44,396 bases of DNA from an uncultured Clostridia bacterium (GTDB lineage Bacteria; Bacillota; Clostridia; Oscillospirales; Acutalibacteraceae): contig CALBKQ010000082.1 of the NCBI GenBank assembly GCA_937895645.1, positions 1 to 44,396 of the forward strand, read 5' to 3'. The notes beneath the pieces are model-generated. The model saw only the letters and a program-made list of their open reading frames with translations. It was not told where the DNA came from and did no database searches. A program made the position numbers and the translations under genes. Positions 6,374-14,682 of the stretch are shown here, piece by piece (position 1 is the first letter of the stretch; every line of letters begins with the position of its first letter).

Positions 6374-8179
6374 ATGAAAGGTTCTAAGAGACTCGGCAAA
6401 TCAATACTTGTAATTGCTTTGTCAATTATACTCCTTATCAGTGCAGTGGCTCCACTCACTGTAATGGGTTCAGAAAACAACGGAGGCGGATTAAAAGGAA
6501 CAAGCCTCGGTCAATACCGTTATTACTCAGTTAAGAGCGGTGATACACTTGCTTCAATCGCAAGTAAGAATGGTGTTACAGTTAGTGACATTATGACTTA
6601 CAACGACCTTGACAGCAGTGATTCAATTTACAGAGGTCAGATTCTTAAGGTTCCTGTGACAAGCGAGAATAAACAGAATCAGGTTATTTCTTCAAGCATC
6701 ACAATCAAAGCTAAAGAATCAAATGTAAAAGACCTTATCTCTTCAATCGCTTACAATGCAGGTTACACAGTTATCTACAAGGGTGCAGGTACAGAAACTG
6801 TGACTCTTGACCTTGAAAAAGTATCACCACTTAAAGCTATTGATTATGTTACAAGAATGGTTGGTCTTTCATATCTTAAAGACGGCAACACAATTCTTGT
6901 TGCATCAGCCGGTGAACTTAACGGTACTTTTGTTGACAGCCTTGTACTTACAAAGTTCTCATTCAAATATATTACACATGATGAACTTCTTAGCCAGGCA
7001 AGTGCTCTAGGTCTTTCAAACATGAAAACAGTTTCGCAGTCAAACAACGGCAGAGATATCTGGATTTCAGCTTATCCAAAAGAAATGGCTAAACTCCACG
7101 AACTTGTTGAAATTCTTGACGCTCCTGAAAATATCAGTGTAGGTAGTAACAGTATTGCTGCTGCATTTACCCCTATTGAACTTGACTATATTTCAGCAAC
7201 AGATTTCTCAAACCTTCTTTCAAGCCTTGGTCTTCATGCAGGTATTACTATGAACGTAAGACCTATGACTCTTTTCGTTTATGTAAGCGGTACTCAACTC
7301 GCTGACATTATGACAATTAAGAGAGTTGTTGATACTGAAGATGCTATCACAGAAGGTATGGGTGGCAATACAGGTACAGACACTCCTGTAACTACTCCTG
7401 ATGACGATACAACAGGTGACGATAACACTGCTGATACTCCTAATACTGACGATACAACAAACAATAATACAGATAATACTACTCCTGATGATACAACAAC
7501 ACCAGAAGAGCCTGTTGAAGAACCAATGATTCTTGAAAAGATTGAGTTTACAAATCTTGAAAGAGGCGATGTTGAAAGCTATATCAGAACACAGGTTGAT
7601 GAGGTTATTTTCTACGGTCACGACAGAATGACAAAAGCTGTATGGATGTATGCTAAGGAATCAGACGTTGCAAAGGCAAAAGACCTTATTGCTACTATCG
7701 ACGAAAGTGTTCCAACTGCAGCAAGTACAGTTCATACATACACAGCACAGAATTGTACAGCAAATCAGTTGATGGAAAGACTTTCAGGCGTAAGTATTGA
7801 TGGTGTAACATTCCAGACATACGAATATTCAGACCTTACAAATAGCATTATTGTTTACTGTGATGCGGCTACATGGAATAATCAGGTTTATGATTTAATT
7901 GTTGCTTTTGATACAGAACACACAGGTGTAGCAACATGGATTCCACTTGAATCAAAAGAAGCTGAATCAAAAGAGGCTGCTGAAAAGGTACTCAATGAAA
8001 GAATTAGTATTATGAAGTCACTTTACCCTGAAGTGTTTGGTGCTGTTGAATTCCAGATTGTTACTCTTGAACAGGCATCAGGTGAAACAAAGACTTTCAA
8101 AGCAGTTATTTACGCAAAGACTACATCAGATAAGGCAACAAGAATGTGTAACCTTATTGATGCTATGGATAACGCATAA
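6374..8179 (+). CDS. LysM protein with secretin N0/N1-like domains and no secretin barrel
   Basis: 601 aa. Order: signal peptide or anchor (about 9-30, ILVIALSIILLISAVAP), LysM domain (about 50-94, YYSVKSGDTLASIA...RGQILKVPV), an STN/N0-like domain (about 107-178; ITIKAKESNVKDLISSIAY, then GLSYLKDGNTILVA), two N1-like alpha/beta units (about 190-251 and 267-321), a Thr/Asp/Pro linker (about 330-383), two more N1-like units (about 386-444 and 452-512), and a C-terminal unit (about 530-601). LysM binds peptidoglycan; N0/N1 are the periplasmic ring domains of T4P and type II secretion secretins. The C-terminal secretin barrel domain expected after them is absent. RBS AGGGGG lies before the ATG. 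Proposed role: wall-anchored collar for the pilus. Domain limits are approximate. Confidence 0.7.
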   Translation: MKGSKRLGKSILVIALSIILLISAVAPLTVMGSENNGGGLKGTSLGQYRYYSVKSGDTLASIASKNGVTVSDIMTYNDLDSSDSIYRGQILKVPVTSENKQNQVISSSITIKAKESNVKDLISSIAYNAGYTVIYKGAGTETVTLDLEKVSPLKAIDYVTRMVGLSYLKDGNTILVASAGELNGTFVDSLVLTKFSFKYITHDELLSQASALGLSNMKTVSQSNNGRDIWISAYPKEMAKLHELVEILDAPENISVGSNSIAAAFTPIELDYISATDFSNLLSSLGLHAGITMNVRPMTLFVYVSGTQLADIMTIKRVVDTEDAITEGMGGNTGTDTPVTTPDDDTTGDDNTADTPNTDDTTNNNTDNTTPDDTTTPEEPVEEPMILEKIEFTNLERGDVESYIRTQVDEVIFYGHDRMTKAVWMYAKESDVAKAKDLIATIDESVPTAASTVHTYTAQNCTANQLMERLSGVSIDGVTFQTYEYSDLTNSIIVYCDAATWNNQVYDLIVAFDTEHTGVATWIPLESKEAESKEAAEKVLNERISIMKSLYPEVFGAVEFQIVTLEQASGETKTFKAVIYAKTTSDKATRMCNLIDAMDNA

Positions 8180-8191
8180 GGACTATTAATA

Positions 8192-8212
8192 GGGGTGCGA
8201 TTTTCGCACCCC
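8192..8212 (+). other. Intercistronic GC hairpin before pilT
   Basis: GGGGTGCG (8192-8199), loop ATTTT, CGCACCCC (8205-8212): a perfect 8-bp stem with no T run after it, so more likely an mRNA processing or stability element than a terminator. Confidence 0.6.
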
Positions 8213-8266
8213 CATAGCCACTTATATACAGACTTTAATTTTATTGCAGAAAACGGGTTGAAAATA

Positions 8267-9367
8267 ATGAGATTTTTTGAGAAACCAAGTCAATACCCAA
8301 AAACACTTGAAGATTTATTACGAATTACCGTTGAAAAGGGTGGTTCTGACCTTCATCTTGTAAGCGGTATTGAGCCTTGCATTAGAATAAATGGTGCTCT
8401 TGTCCGTCAGGATGACCTTCCGAAAATGTATCCTGAAGACATTGAACAGATTTTACGCAAGTGCATGTCTGATGTTCAGGTTAGGGATTTTGAAGAAAAT
8501 TGGGAACTTGACCTTGCAATTTCAGTTCCTAAATGCGCTCGTTTCCGTGGAAATGTGATTATTCAGCGTGGTTCTATTGCGGCAGTTTTCAGAGCAATCC
8601 CATTTGAGATTCCCCCACTTGATAAATTAGGTTTACCTGCTGATGTTAAGCGCCTTTGTAATCTTCCACGTGGACTTGTTCTTGTTACAGGACCTACAGG
8701 TAGCGGTAAATCAACAACCCTTGCTGCAATGATTGACTATATCAACACGCACTATGAAACAAATATAGTTACGGTTGAAGACCCTATTGAGTTTTTACAT
8801 ACACATAAAAAATCAACAGTTCGACAACGTGAAATCGGTACGGATACAAGAAGTTTTGCAAACGCTCTTAAAACAGTTCTTCGTCACGACCCTGACGTTA
8901 TTATGATTGGTGAAATGCGTGACCCTGAAAGTATTCAGGTTGCGGTTACCGCCGCTGAAACAGGACATCTTGTTCTTTCAACACTTCATACGCAGACTGC
9001 ACCAATGACTATTTCCCGTATTGTTGACTCTTTCCCGATGGAGCAAAAGGGACAAATCCGTTCACAGCTCTCAAATACAATCAAAGCTGTTATTTCTCAA
9101 CAACTCATCCCAACTATTAATGGTCGAGGAAGAGTTGCTGCAATTGAATATATGGTAGATACCCCTGCAGTTAAAAACCTTATTCGTGAAGAAAAGGAAC
9201 ACCAGCTTTATGCAACTATGCAGACAGGTACAATGCAGGGTATGCAGACCATGGACCAGGCACTTCTTAATCTTCTTAAACAACAGAAAATCACAAGAGA
9301 GTCAGTTCTTGAATTCTGTGTCGACCAGAAAGAAGTTATTCGCCTTATGGGTACCATGGGGCTTTAA
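8267..9367 (+). CDS. pilT: Type IV pilus retraction ATPase PilT
   Basis: Hexameric cytoplasmic ATPase that powers pilus disassembly. From the chosen ATG it is 366 aa. Seen: N-terminal PAS-like part with GGSDLHLVSG (25-34), Walker A GPTGSGKST (142-150), Asp box VEDPIEF (170-176), Walker B region HDPDVIMIGEMRDPE (207-221), His box TGHLVLSTLHT (232-242), and the PilT-specific AVKNLIREEK motif (family AIRNLIREGK) that separates retraction from extension ATPases. The frame extends to a GTG at 8195, but that codon lies inside a perfect hairpin and would add 24 atypical residues; 8267 gives normal PilT length, although its RBS is weak. Confidence 0.95.
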   Translation: MRFFEKPSQYPKTLEDLLRITVEKGGSDLHLVSGIEPCIRINGALVRQDDLPKMYPEDIEQILRKCMSDVQVRDFEENWELDLAISVPKCARFRGNVIIQRGSIAAVFRAIPFEIPPLDKLGLPADVKRLCNLPRGLVLVTGPTGSGKSTTLAAMIDYINTHYETNIVTVEDPIEFLHTHKKSTVRQREIGTDTRSFANALKTVLRHDPDVIMIGEMRDPESIQVAVTAAETGHLVLSTLHTQTAPMTISRIVDSFPMEQKGQIRSQLSNTIKAVISQQLIPTINGRGRVAAIEYMVDTPAVKNLIREEKEHQLYATMQTGTMQGMQTMDQALLNLLKQQKITRESVLEFCVDQKEVIRLMGTMGL

Positions 9368-9408
9368 TTAGAATTTTATAATTTTTACATATAAAGGGGG
9401 CAACTTAC

Positions 9409-10611
9409 TTGGCAGCCTTTACTTATAATGGTATAAATAAACAAGGTCAGAGCGTACAGGGTGAAGTTATTGCCGACAGTACTGCTCAAGCCATTGACAG
9501 ACTTCGTGAAAATGGGGTTATAGTTACAGAAATGAAAGAAAAAGCCGCTAAGAAAAAATCAAGCGGTGGCGGTAAAAAAGTTACAACTGAAGATATTGCC
9601 GTTGTATGTAAGCAACTTGCAGTTATGCTTTCGGCGGGTGTTCCTGTTACAAGAGCATTGACTACTCTTTCAAAACAGTGTGCAAACCCAAAGCTTGGAA
9701 ATATTATGGAAGAAATTGCAAAGAGCGTTGAAGGTGGTATGCCACTTTCAGAAGCATTTGCGCAGTACCCAAAAGTGTTTTCACCTCTTTTTATTGCTAT
9801 GATTGCTTCTGGTGAGGCCGGCGGTATTATGGAACAAGCGCTTGTCAGCCTTGCTGATATGATGCAGAAAGAAAAAAATCTTCAAAAAAACATAAAATCA
9901 GCTTATTCATATCCACGAAGCGTTATGATTATGGCGGTTGTTTTGCTTCTTGCAATGCTTTGGTTTATGGTTCCTATGTTTAAGAATATGATGAAAAAAG
10001 GTACTGAAGTTGAAGGTATTTCAAAAGTTATTTTCGGTATTTCAGACAGCCTTCGTGAAGATACAGGCACATGGATTCTTGTTGCTGCTCTTATTGGTGG
10101 CGCGGTGTTCGCATTTATCAAGAGCCCTATTGCCCACAAAATTTGGGAAGCAAATAAACTTACAATGCCAATGCTTGGTGACTTCATGACCAAGATGGTC
10201 GTTGCCCGTTTCTGCCGTACATTTGCCACACTCCTTGCAGGTGGTGTTACAGCAGTTGAGGCACTTAAGAGTGCAGGACCTACATCAGGTTCAGAAAAAC
10301 TTGAAAAAGCAGTCAAAGATGCAATTGAAGATATTGAAGAAGGTAAGAGTATTTCCGATGCACTTGATAAGAGTGGTATTTTCCCGCCAATGCTTACAGG
10401 TATGGTGGCTATCGGTGAAGAATCAGGTGCTTTACCTGAACTTCTTGATAAGGTTGCAGAGTTCTTTGAAGAAGACGTTGAAAACACATCACGAAATCTT
10501 CGTGCAATTATCGAACCTATCGCCCTTGTTTTTGTTGGTGTTATTGTTGGTGGTATGCTTATTGCACTTTACGTTCCAATGCTTACATCATCTACATCAA
10601 TGGGTGCATAA
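9409..10611 (+). CDS. pilC: Type IV pilus inner-membrane platform protein PilC
   Basis: Polytopic membrane protein on which the PilB/PilT motors act. 400 aa, the usual PilC/GspF size, with two T2SF repeats: the first has VCKQLAVMLSAGVPVTRAL (about 66-84) and the second has FCRTFATLLAGGVTAVEAL (about 266-284). Hydrophobic segments lie at about 173-190, 221-236 and 368-390. It starts with TTG at 9409, supported by AAAGGGGG 8 nt upstream and the conserved start AAFTYNGINKQGQ. It follows pilT by 41 nt in the same operon. Confidence 0.95.
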   Translation: MAAFTYNGINKQGQSVQGEVIADSTAQAIDRLRENGVIVTEMKEKAAKKKSSGGGKKVTTEDIAVVCKQLAVMLSAGVPVTRALTTLSKQCANPKLGNIMEEIAKSVEGGMPLSEAFAQYPKVFSPLFIAMIASGEAGGIMEQALVSLADMMQKEKNLQKNIKSAYSYPRSVMIMAVVLLLAMLWFMVPMFKNMMKKGTEVEGISKVIFGISDSLREDTGTWILVAALIGGAVFAFIKSPIAHKIWEANKLTMPMLGDFMTKMVVARFCRTFATLLAGGVTAVEALKSAGPTSGSEKLEKAVKDAIEDIEEGKSISDALDKSGIFPPMLTGMVAIGEESGALPELLDKVAEFFEEDVENTSRNLRAIIEPIALVFVGVIVGGMLIALYVPMLTSSTSMGA

Positions 10612-10650
10612 AAACAGAAAAATCCTTATACTGACAGGAGAATGATAGAT

Positions 10651-11622
10651 ATGGCTAAACTTAAAAGCGTTATTGGTTGTGAAATTACAACTAATGAGAT
10701 AAGAGCAGTTGAAGTTGCTAAAGAAAGCGGTGCTTATAAAATTCTTGCAATGGGTTATATGCCTTTGGAAGAAGGTGTGATTGGAGAAGCATTTATCAGA
10801 GATGCTGACAAATTCAATGATGCAATCACAGAACTTATTGCTCAGGGTAATTTCCAGACAACAGATGTTGCAATCGGTGTAAACAATGAAAATGTACTTA
10901 TGCGTTATGCAACTTTCCCAAAAGTTGACAATGACAAGCTTCGCAATATGATTCTTTTACAGGCACAGGAGTTTATTCCTATTCCTATTCAGGAAATGGA
11001 AGTGGACTTTGTTGTTGCTGGTGAAACTGTTGACGAAGATGATACACCACAGGTAAACATAATGCTTATCGCAGCAAGAAAGCAGATGCTTGAAGGCTAT
11101 ATCAATCTCTTTACTGCATCAAAATTACAGGTGCAGGAAATTGACTCTTCATTACTTGCATATTGTCGCGGACTCAACGAAATCAGCGATGGTGTAAGAT
11201 ATGGTGTTGTTAATCTTACTGATGATGTGCTTAACTTTATTGTTGTCGAAGGTAACGAAATCGCAATGGTTCGTTCAATTACAATTACTGAAAGAAATCA
11301 GAATGCAGTTACTAATGTATTCAAAGGTTCAAGAGATGGCTCATATACAGACGAAGATGTTGAAACAGTTGCAACTTTCCTTTCATCTGAAACATCATCA
11401 ACAATTAGTTATTACTCAATGCAGAATAGCAAACCTATTGAAAAACTTTATTTCATTATGAACTCATCAGTAGCAGAAAAAATTGCTCCTACAGTAGCAT
11501 CAAATTTATATATTCCTATGGAAGTGCCACAGTTTTATCCAAACTTACAGGCAGAGTCAGTTACACCGTTAGGTGAATATGCAAGTTGTATAGGAATTGC
11601 AATTTCAAGTTTGGAGGGATAA
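10651..11622 (+). CDS. pilM: Actin-like pilus assembly protein PilM
   Basis: Cytoplasmic actin/FtsA-like ATPase-fold protein that binds the N-terminus of PilN and links the motor to the alignment complex. The start VIGCEITTNEIRAVEV matches the PilM phosphate-1 strand region, and GVRYGVVNLTDDVLNFIVVEGNEIAMVRSI matches the second subdomain opening. Length 323 aa (family about 350). The frame opens at 10642, but AGGAG (10636-10640) is 1 nt from that ATG and 10 nt from the ATG at 10651, so I use the latter. Its stop overlaps the pilN start as TAATG. Confidence 0.88.
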   Translation: MAKLKSVIGCEITTNEIRAVEVAKESGAYKILAMGYMPLEEGVIGEAFIRDADKFNDAITELIAQGNFQTTDVAIGVNNENVLMRYATFPKVDNDKLRNMILLQAQEFIPIPIQEMEVDFVVAGETVDEDDTPQVNIMLIAARKQMLEGYINLFTASKLQVQEIDSSLLAYCRGLNEISDGVRYGVVNLTDDVLNFIVVEGNEIAMVRSITITERNQNAVTNVFKGSRDGSYTDEDVETVATFLSSETSSTISYYSMQNSKPIEKLYFIMNSSVAEKIAPTVASNLYIPMEVPQFYPNLQAESVTPLGEYASCIGIAISSLEG

Positions 11623-12359
11623 TGGTGTTTAAGGTAAGTTTGTTACCAGCAAGTTATAGAAAATTGCTGGAAGGTAAAAAGAAAAAAGATTTAATTCTTA
11701 AAGTTGCATTAGTAATTTTGGTATGCATGCTTATTATGTATAGTGGTTTTGCTGTAAGATTGTTTATTCTTAAGGCTCAGCTTAAAGAGATTCAGCAGAG
11801 CAATGGTTTGATAAGTGCTGAAATTTCAGAACTTGAGCAATATAAGGCAATTTATGATAATCTCGTAGCATCTCAACAGAAAGTTGACCAGATTTTGCCA
11901 AAATCACCAAGTGCAGTTAAATTCTTGTCTTTGGTACAAGCAAATCGTCCTGAATATGCCGAATACACAGTGGTTACGATTCAGGAATGGTCAACAAATC
12001 CTATTTGTATGATTGAAGGCAGTCTTCCAGCGGCACAAAATATAGGTGACGCAGTATCACAACTTCGTGATTTAGAAGAAAACTTCAAAACCGGAGAAGA
12101 TTTCAAAGATGTTGTAACTGAGGTTAAAGTTATTAACAATATGCCATCTGTTACAACAGATGCTCAAGGTAATCAGTCATATACATTCCGCATATACCTT
12201 TCAGCCGGTGGTAGTATAGTTCTTGACGAGTCAGGTGCTCTCGTAACCACAACTACAACAACCACAACTACAACAACCACAACTACAACTACAACTACAA
12301 CAACCACTACAACAGCTCCTGCTGAAAGCACATCAACAGAAGCAAGTACTGAAGCTTAA
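11622..12359 (+). CDS. pilN: PilN-like alignment protein with a poly-threonine tail
   Basis: Bitopic membrane protein, 245 aa. The N-terminal KVSLLPASYR corresponds to the (I)NLLP motif of PilN that docks on PilM. A membrane helix (about 23-44) and a coiled-coil stretch LKEIQQSNGLISAEISELEQ follow, then a ferredoxin-like extracytoplasmic region. The C-terminus is unusual: 23 consecutive Thr codons (12246-12314) followed by an APAEST/TEAS tail, absent from standard PilN. Start ATG 11622 has GGAGGG just upstream and overlaps the pilM stop by 1 nt; the longer frame from 11586 has no RBS. Order pilM-pilN-pilO is the classical one. Confidence 0.87.
   Translation: MVFKVSLLPASYRKLLEGKKKKDLILKVALVILVCMLIMYSGFAVRLFILKAQLKEIQQSNGLISAEISELEQYKAIYDNLVASQQKVDQILPKSPSAVKFLSLVQANRPEYAEYTVVTIQEWSTNPICMIEGSLPAAQNIGDAVSQLRDLEENFKTGEDFKDVVTEVKVINNMPSVTTDAQGNQSYTFRIYLSAGGSIVLDESGALVTTTTTTTTTTTTTTTTTTTTTTTAPAESTSTEASTEA
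12246..12314 (+). repeat. ACN codon run encoding 23 threonines
   Basis: A 69-bp simple-sequence tract of ACA, ACT and ACC codons in a semi-regular order. Length changes in units of 3 would stay in frame and vary the tail length. Confidence 0.9.
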
Positions 12360-12372
12360 GGAGGAAATATAA

Positions 12373-12924
12373 ATGAATACAAAAATCAATCTTTCCGGCC
12401 TTAAAGATAAAGTAAGTACTGTTGTCCTTGTTATTATTGCCATGGTATTACTTGTTGCAGTATTAGGTGTTGCCTCATATTTCACAATCAATGAAGTTGC
12501 AGAATTGAAAGAACGCATTGGCTCAAGTGTTACAGCTTACGATGAAAATAAAATTTTTGTGGCAAGTCTTGAAAAGTTAAAAGCAGACTCAAAGTATTAT
12601 GAAGCTCAACAAGCTGAATATGATAAAGTTATTGCAGATGCTGGCACATATAATGCAGTTGATTATTATGTTGCAATCGACGAAATGTGCAAAAAGTACA
12701 ATCTTAAGGTTATTGACATTTCAGTTGGCGATATGCAGCCTAACGGACTTGTAAACCAAGCAACTACAACACTTGCAGTTGTTGGTGAAGAAGTTGATGT
12801 GAGAAGAATGGCAGTTGAAATTGTATCACAAGAAAAAATAGCTAGAATTGATACTATTGCTATGGCAAAACAGCAGGATGGTACTGTTGCGGCGTCAATG
12901 GTAATTGTAAATTTCACGAAATAA
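12373..12924 (+). CDS. pilO: PilO-like alignment protein
   Basis: 183 aa, the usual bitopic PilO plan: short cytoplasmic N-terminus, membrane helix at about 18-38 (VVLVIIAMVLLVAVLG), coiled-coil segment (about 42-100) and a small ferredoxin-like C-terminal domain. PilO pairs with PilN to transmit the state of the motor to the pilus exit path. Sequence identity within this family is always low, so the call rests on topology, size and the position between pilN and pilB. RBS AAGGAGG lies 7 nt before the ATG, 13 nt after the pilN stop. Confidence 0.82.
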   Translation: MNTKINLSGLKDKVSTVVLVIIAMVLLVAVLGVASYFTINEVAELKERIGSSVTAYDENKIFVASLEKLKADSKYYEAQQAEYDKVIADAGTYNAVDYYVAIDEMCKKYNLKVIDISVGDMQPNGLVNQATTTLAVVGEEVDVRRMAVEIVSQEKIARIDTIAMAKQQDGTVAASMVIVNFTK

Positions 12925-12954
12925 AGATTTTGAACACGAAAGATAGGTATTTCT

Positions 12955-14640
12955 ATGGCAGATAATGTTATTATCCCCGGTAGTATTTGTGCAAGACTTA
13001 TTGATGCCGGAATTATTACAACAGAGCAGCTACAAGAAGCTCTTGAAATACAGAAGACAAGCAAACAGCTTATAGGTACAATTCTTACACAGTTAGGTTA
13101 CTGTACTGAAGAAGATGTTGCAAGAATGCTTGCAAGTAAGACAGGTCATAAGTTCGTTTCGATTGATGAAGTTGGCGTTAATATTGCAGTTGCAAATCTG
13201 ATTACTCCTGAACTTGCTGTTAAGAACAATATTCTTCCTATCTATGAGGAAGACGGTATTGTTTATGTTGCAATGAAGAATCCTAATGATATTCTTACTG
13301 TGGACTATCTCCGAATGCTCACAGGTTATGAAATCTGCCCTGTAGTAGCGGCTGATATGGAACTTCAGGCAGCTATTGAGAACTTTGCAAATATGAACAG
13401 TGGTGTTGATAATTACGATGACGAAGAAGATGATTTGGCAGTTGAGGCTGAATCTCTTGACATTGATGATAAACCTGCTGTTCAGCTTGTAAACCAGATT
13501 ATCAATAACGCTATTAAAGCAGGCGCTTCGGATATTCACGTTGAAGCTCTTGAAAAATATATGCGTGTCCGTTTCAGAATTGACGGTGTTTTGCAAGAAA
13601 TTATGCAGAACCCTATTAAAATGTATGCAGCAGTAATTTCCAGAATCAAGGTTATTGGTGGTATGGATATTGCTGAACGTCGTATTCCTCAGGACGGTCG
13701 TGCAACAGTTAAATTTGAAGACAAAACAATGGACGTTCGTATTGCTTCAATGCCAACAGTTTACGGCGAAAAAGTCGTAATGCGTTTGCTTGAAAGAAGC
13801 AATACAAACGTTGTAACTCTTAAAGATATTAAGTTCAGCCCTCGTCAGTTTGACAGATTTAACCACGCTATTCATATGCCTTACGGGTTCGTTCTTGTTA
13901 CAGGACCTACTGGTAGTGGTAAATCTACAACACTTTACGCTACATTGGCTGAAATCAGCACACTTGAAAAGAACGTTATTACACTTGAAGACCCTGTTGA
14001 ACGTAGAATGGCAGGCATTAACCAGGTACAGATGAATAACCGTGCAGGTATGACTTTCGCAGCTGCTCTTCGTTCAGTTCTTCGTTCTGACCCCGATATT
14101 GTCATGGTCGGTGAAATTCGAGACAGCGAAACTGCAAAGATTGCCGTTGAAGCTGCTCTTACAGGTCATATGGTTCTTTCAACACTTCATACAAACGATG
14201 CGTCAGGTGCTGTTACCCGTCTTGACGAAATGGGCGTTGAGCCGTTCCTTACTGCATCATCACTTGTTGGTGTTCTTGCACAGCGTCTTGTAAGAAGACT
14301 TTGTCCAAAATGTAAAGAAGAGTATGAAATTTCTCATGCAGAACTTAAAAAGATAGTTCCCGACCTTGAAGAGTATGGCTATAATCAACCAAGTTACAAA
14401 CTTTACAAGGCAAAGGGCTGTCTTACATGTAATAATACAGGCTATAAGGGACGAGAAGCTGTATTTGAATTCCTTACTGTTACAGAAGAAATGAAACGCC
14501 TTATTCTTGACCGTGCAACAGTTGCTGAAGTTAAGAAGTTGGCTATGTCACAAGAAATGTTGACACTTAAAGATGAAGGTCTTTATAAAATGATGGAAGG
14601 TAATACTTCTCTTGAAGAAGTTTTACGTGTTATCGTTTAA
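12955..14640 (+). CDS. pilB: Type IV pilus extension ATPase PilB
   Basis: Cytoplasmic hexameric ATPase that drives pilin polymerisation. 561 aa. N-terminal MshEN/GspE-N domain (about 5-145; in some PilB proteins this binds c-di-GMP), an acidic linker (about 152-165), ASDIHVEAL (191-199), Walker A GPTGSGKSTT (317-326), Asp box LEDPVE, Walker B SDPDIVMVGEIRD, His box TGHMVLSTLHT, and a tetracysteine zinc site CPKC...CLTC near the C-terminus, which is characteristic of extension ATPases and missing from PilT. A PilT at 8267 and this PilB form the complete motor pair. Confidence 0.96.
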   Translation: MADNVIIPGSICARLIDAGIITTEQLQEALEIQKTSKQLIGTILTQLGYCTEEDVARMLASKTGHKFVSIDEVGVNIAVANLITPELAVKNNILPIYEEDGIVYVAMKNPNDILTVDYLRMLTGYEICPVVAADMELQAAIENFANMNSGVDNYDDEEDDLAVEAESLDIDDKPAVQLVNQIINNAIKAGASDIHVEALEKYMRVRFRIDGVLQEIMQNPIKMYAAVISRIKVIGGMDIAERRIPQDGRATVKFEDKTMDVRIASMPTVYGEKVVMRLLERSNTNVVTLKDIKFSPRQFDRFNHAIHMPYGFVLVTGPTGSGKSTTLYATLAEISTLEKNVITLEDPVERRMAGINQVQMNNRAGMTFAAALRSVLRSDPDIVMVGEIRDSETAKIAVEAALTGHMVLSTLHTNDASGAVTRLDEMGVEPFLTASSLVGVLAQRLVRRLCPKCKEEYEISHAELKKIVPDLEEYGYNQPSYKLYKAKGCLTCNNTGYKGREAVFEFLTVTEEMKRLILDRATVAEVKKLAMSQEMLTLKDEGLYKMMEGNTSLEEVLRVIV

Positions 14641-14682
14641 TTTTTTCCATTTAATAAAATCTTTTGAAAGGAGCGTATCATT

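Noticed and set aside
6374..8179. Calling this gene a full secretin (PilQ) and the organism double-membraned
   Set aside because: The expected secretin barrel domain is not visible at the C-terminus, a LysM domain is present and no outer-membrane or LPS gene is in the window.
8195..8266. Upstream GTG start for pilT at 8195
   Set aside because: It lies inside a perfect 8-bp hairpin, has no RBS and adds residues unlike any PilT.
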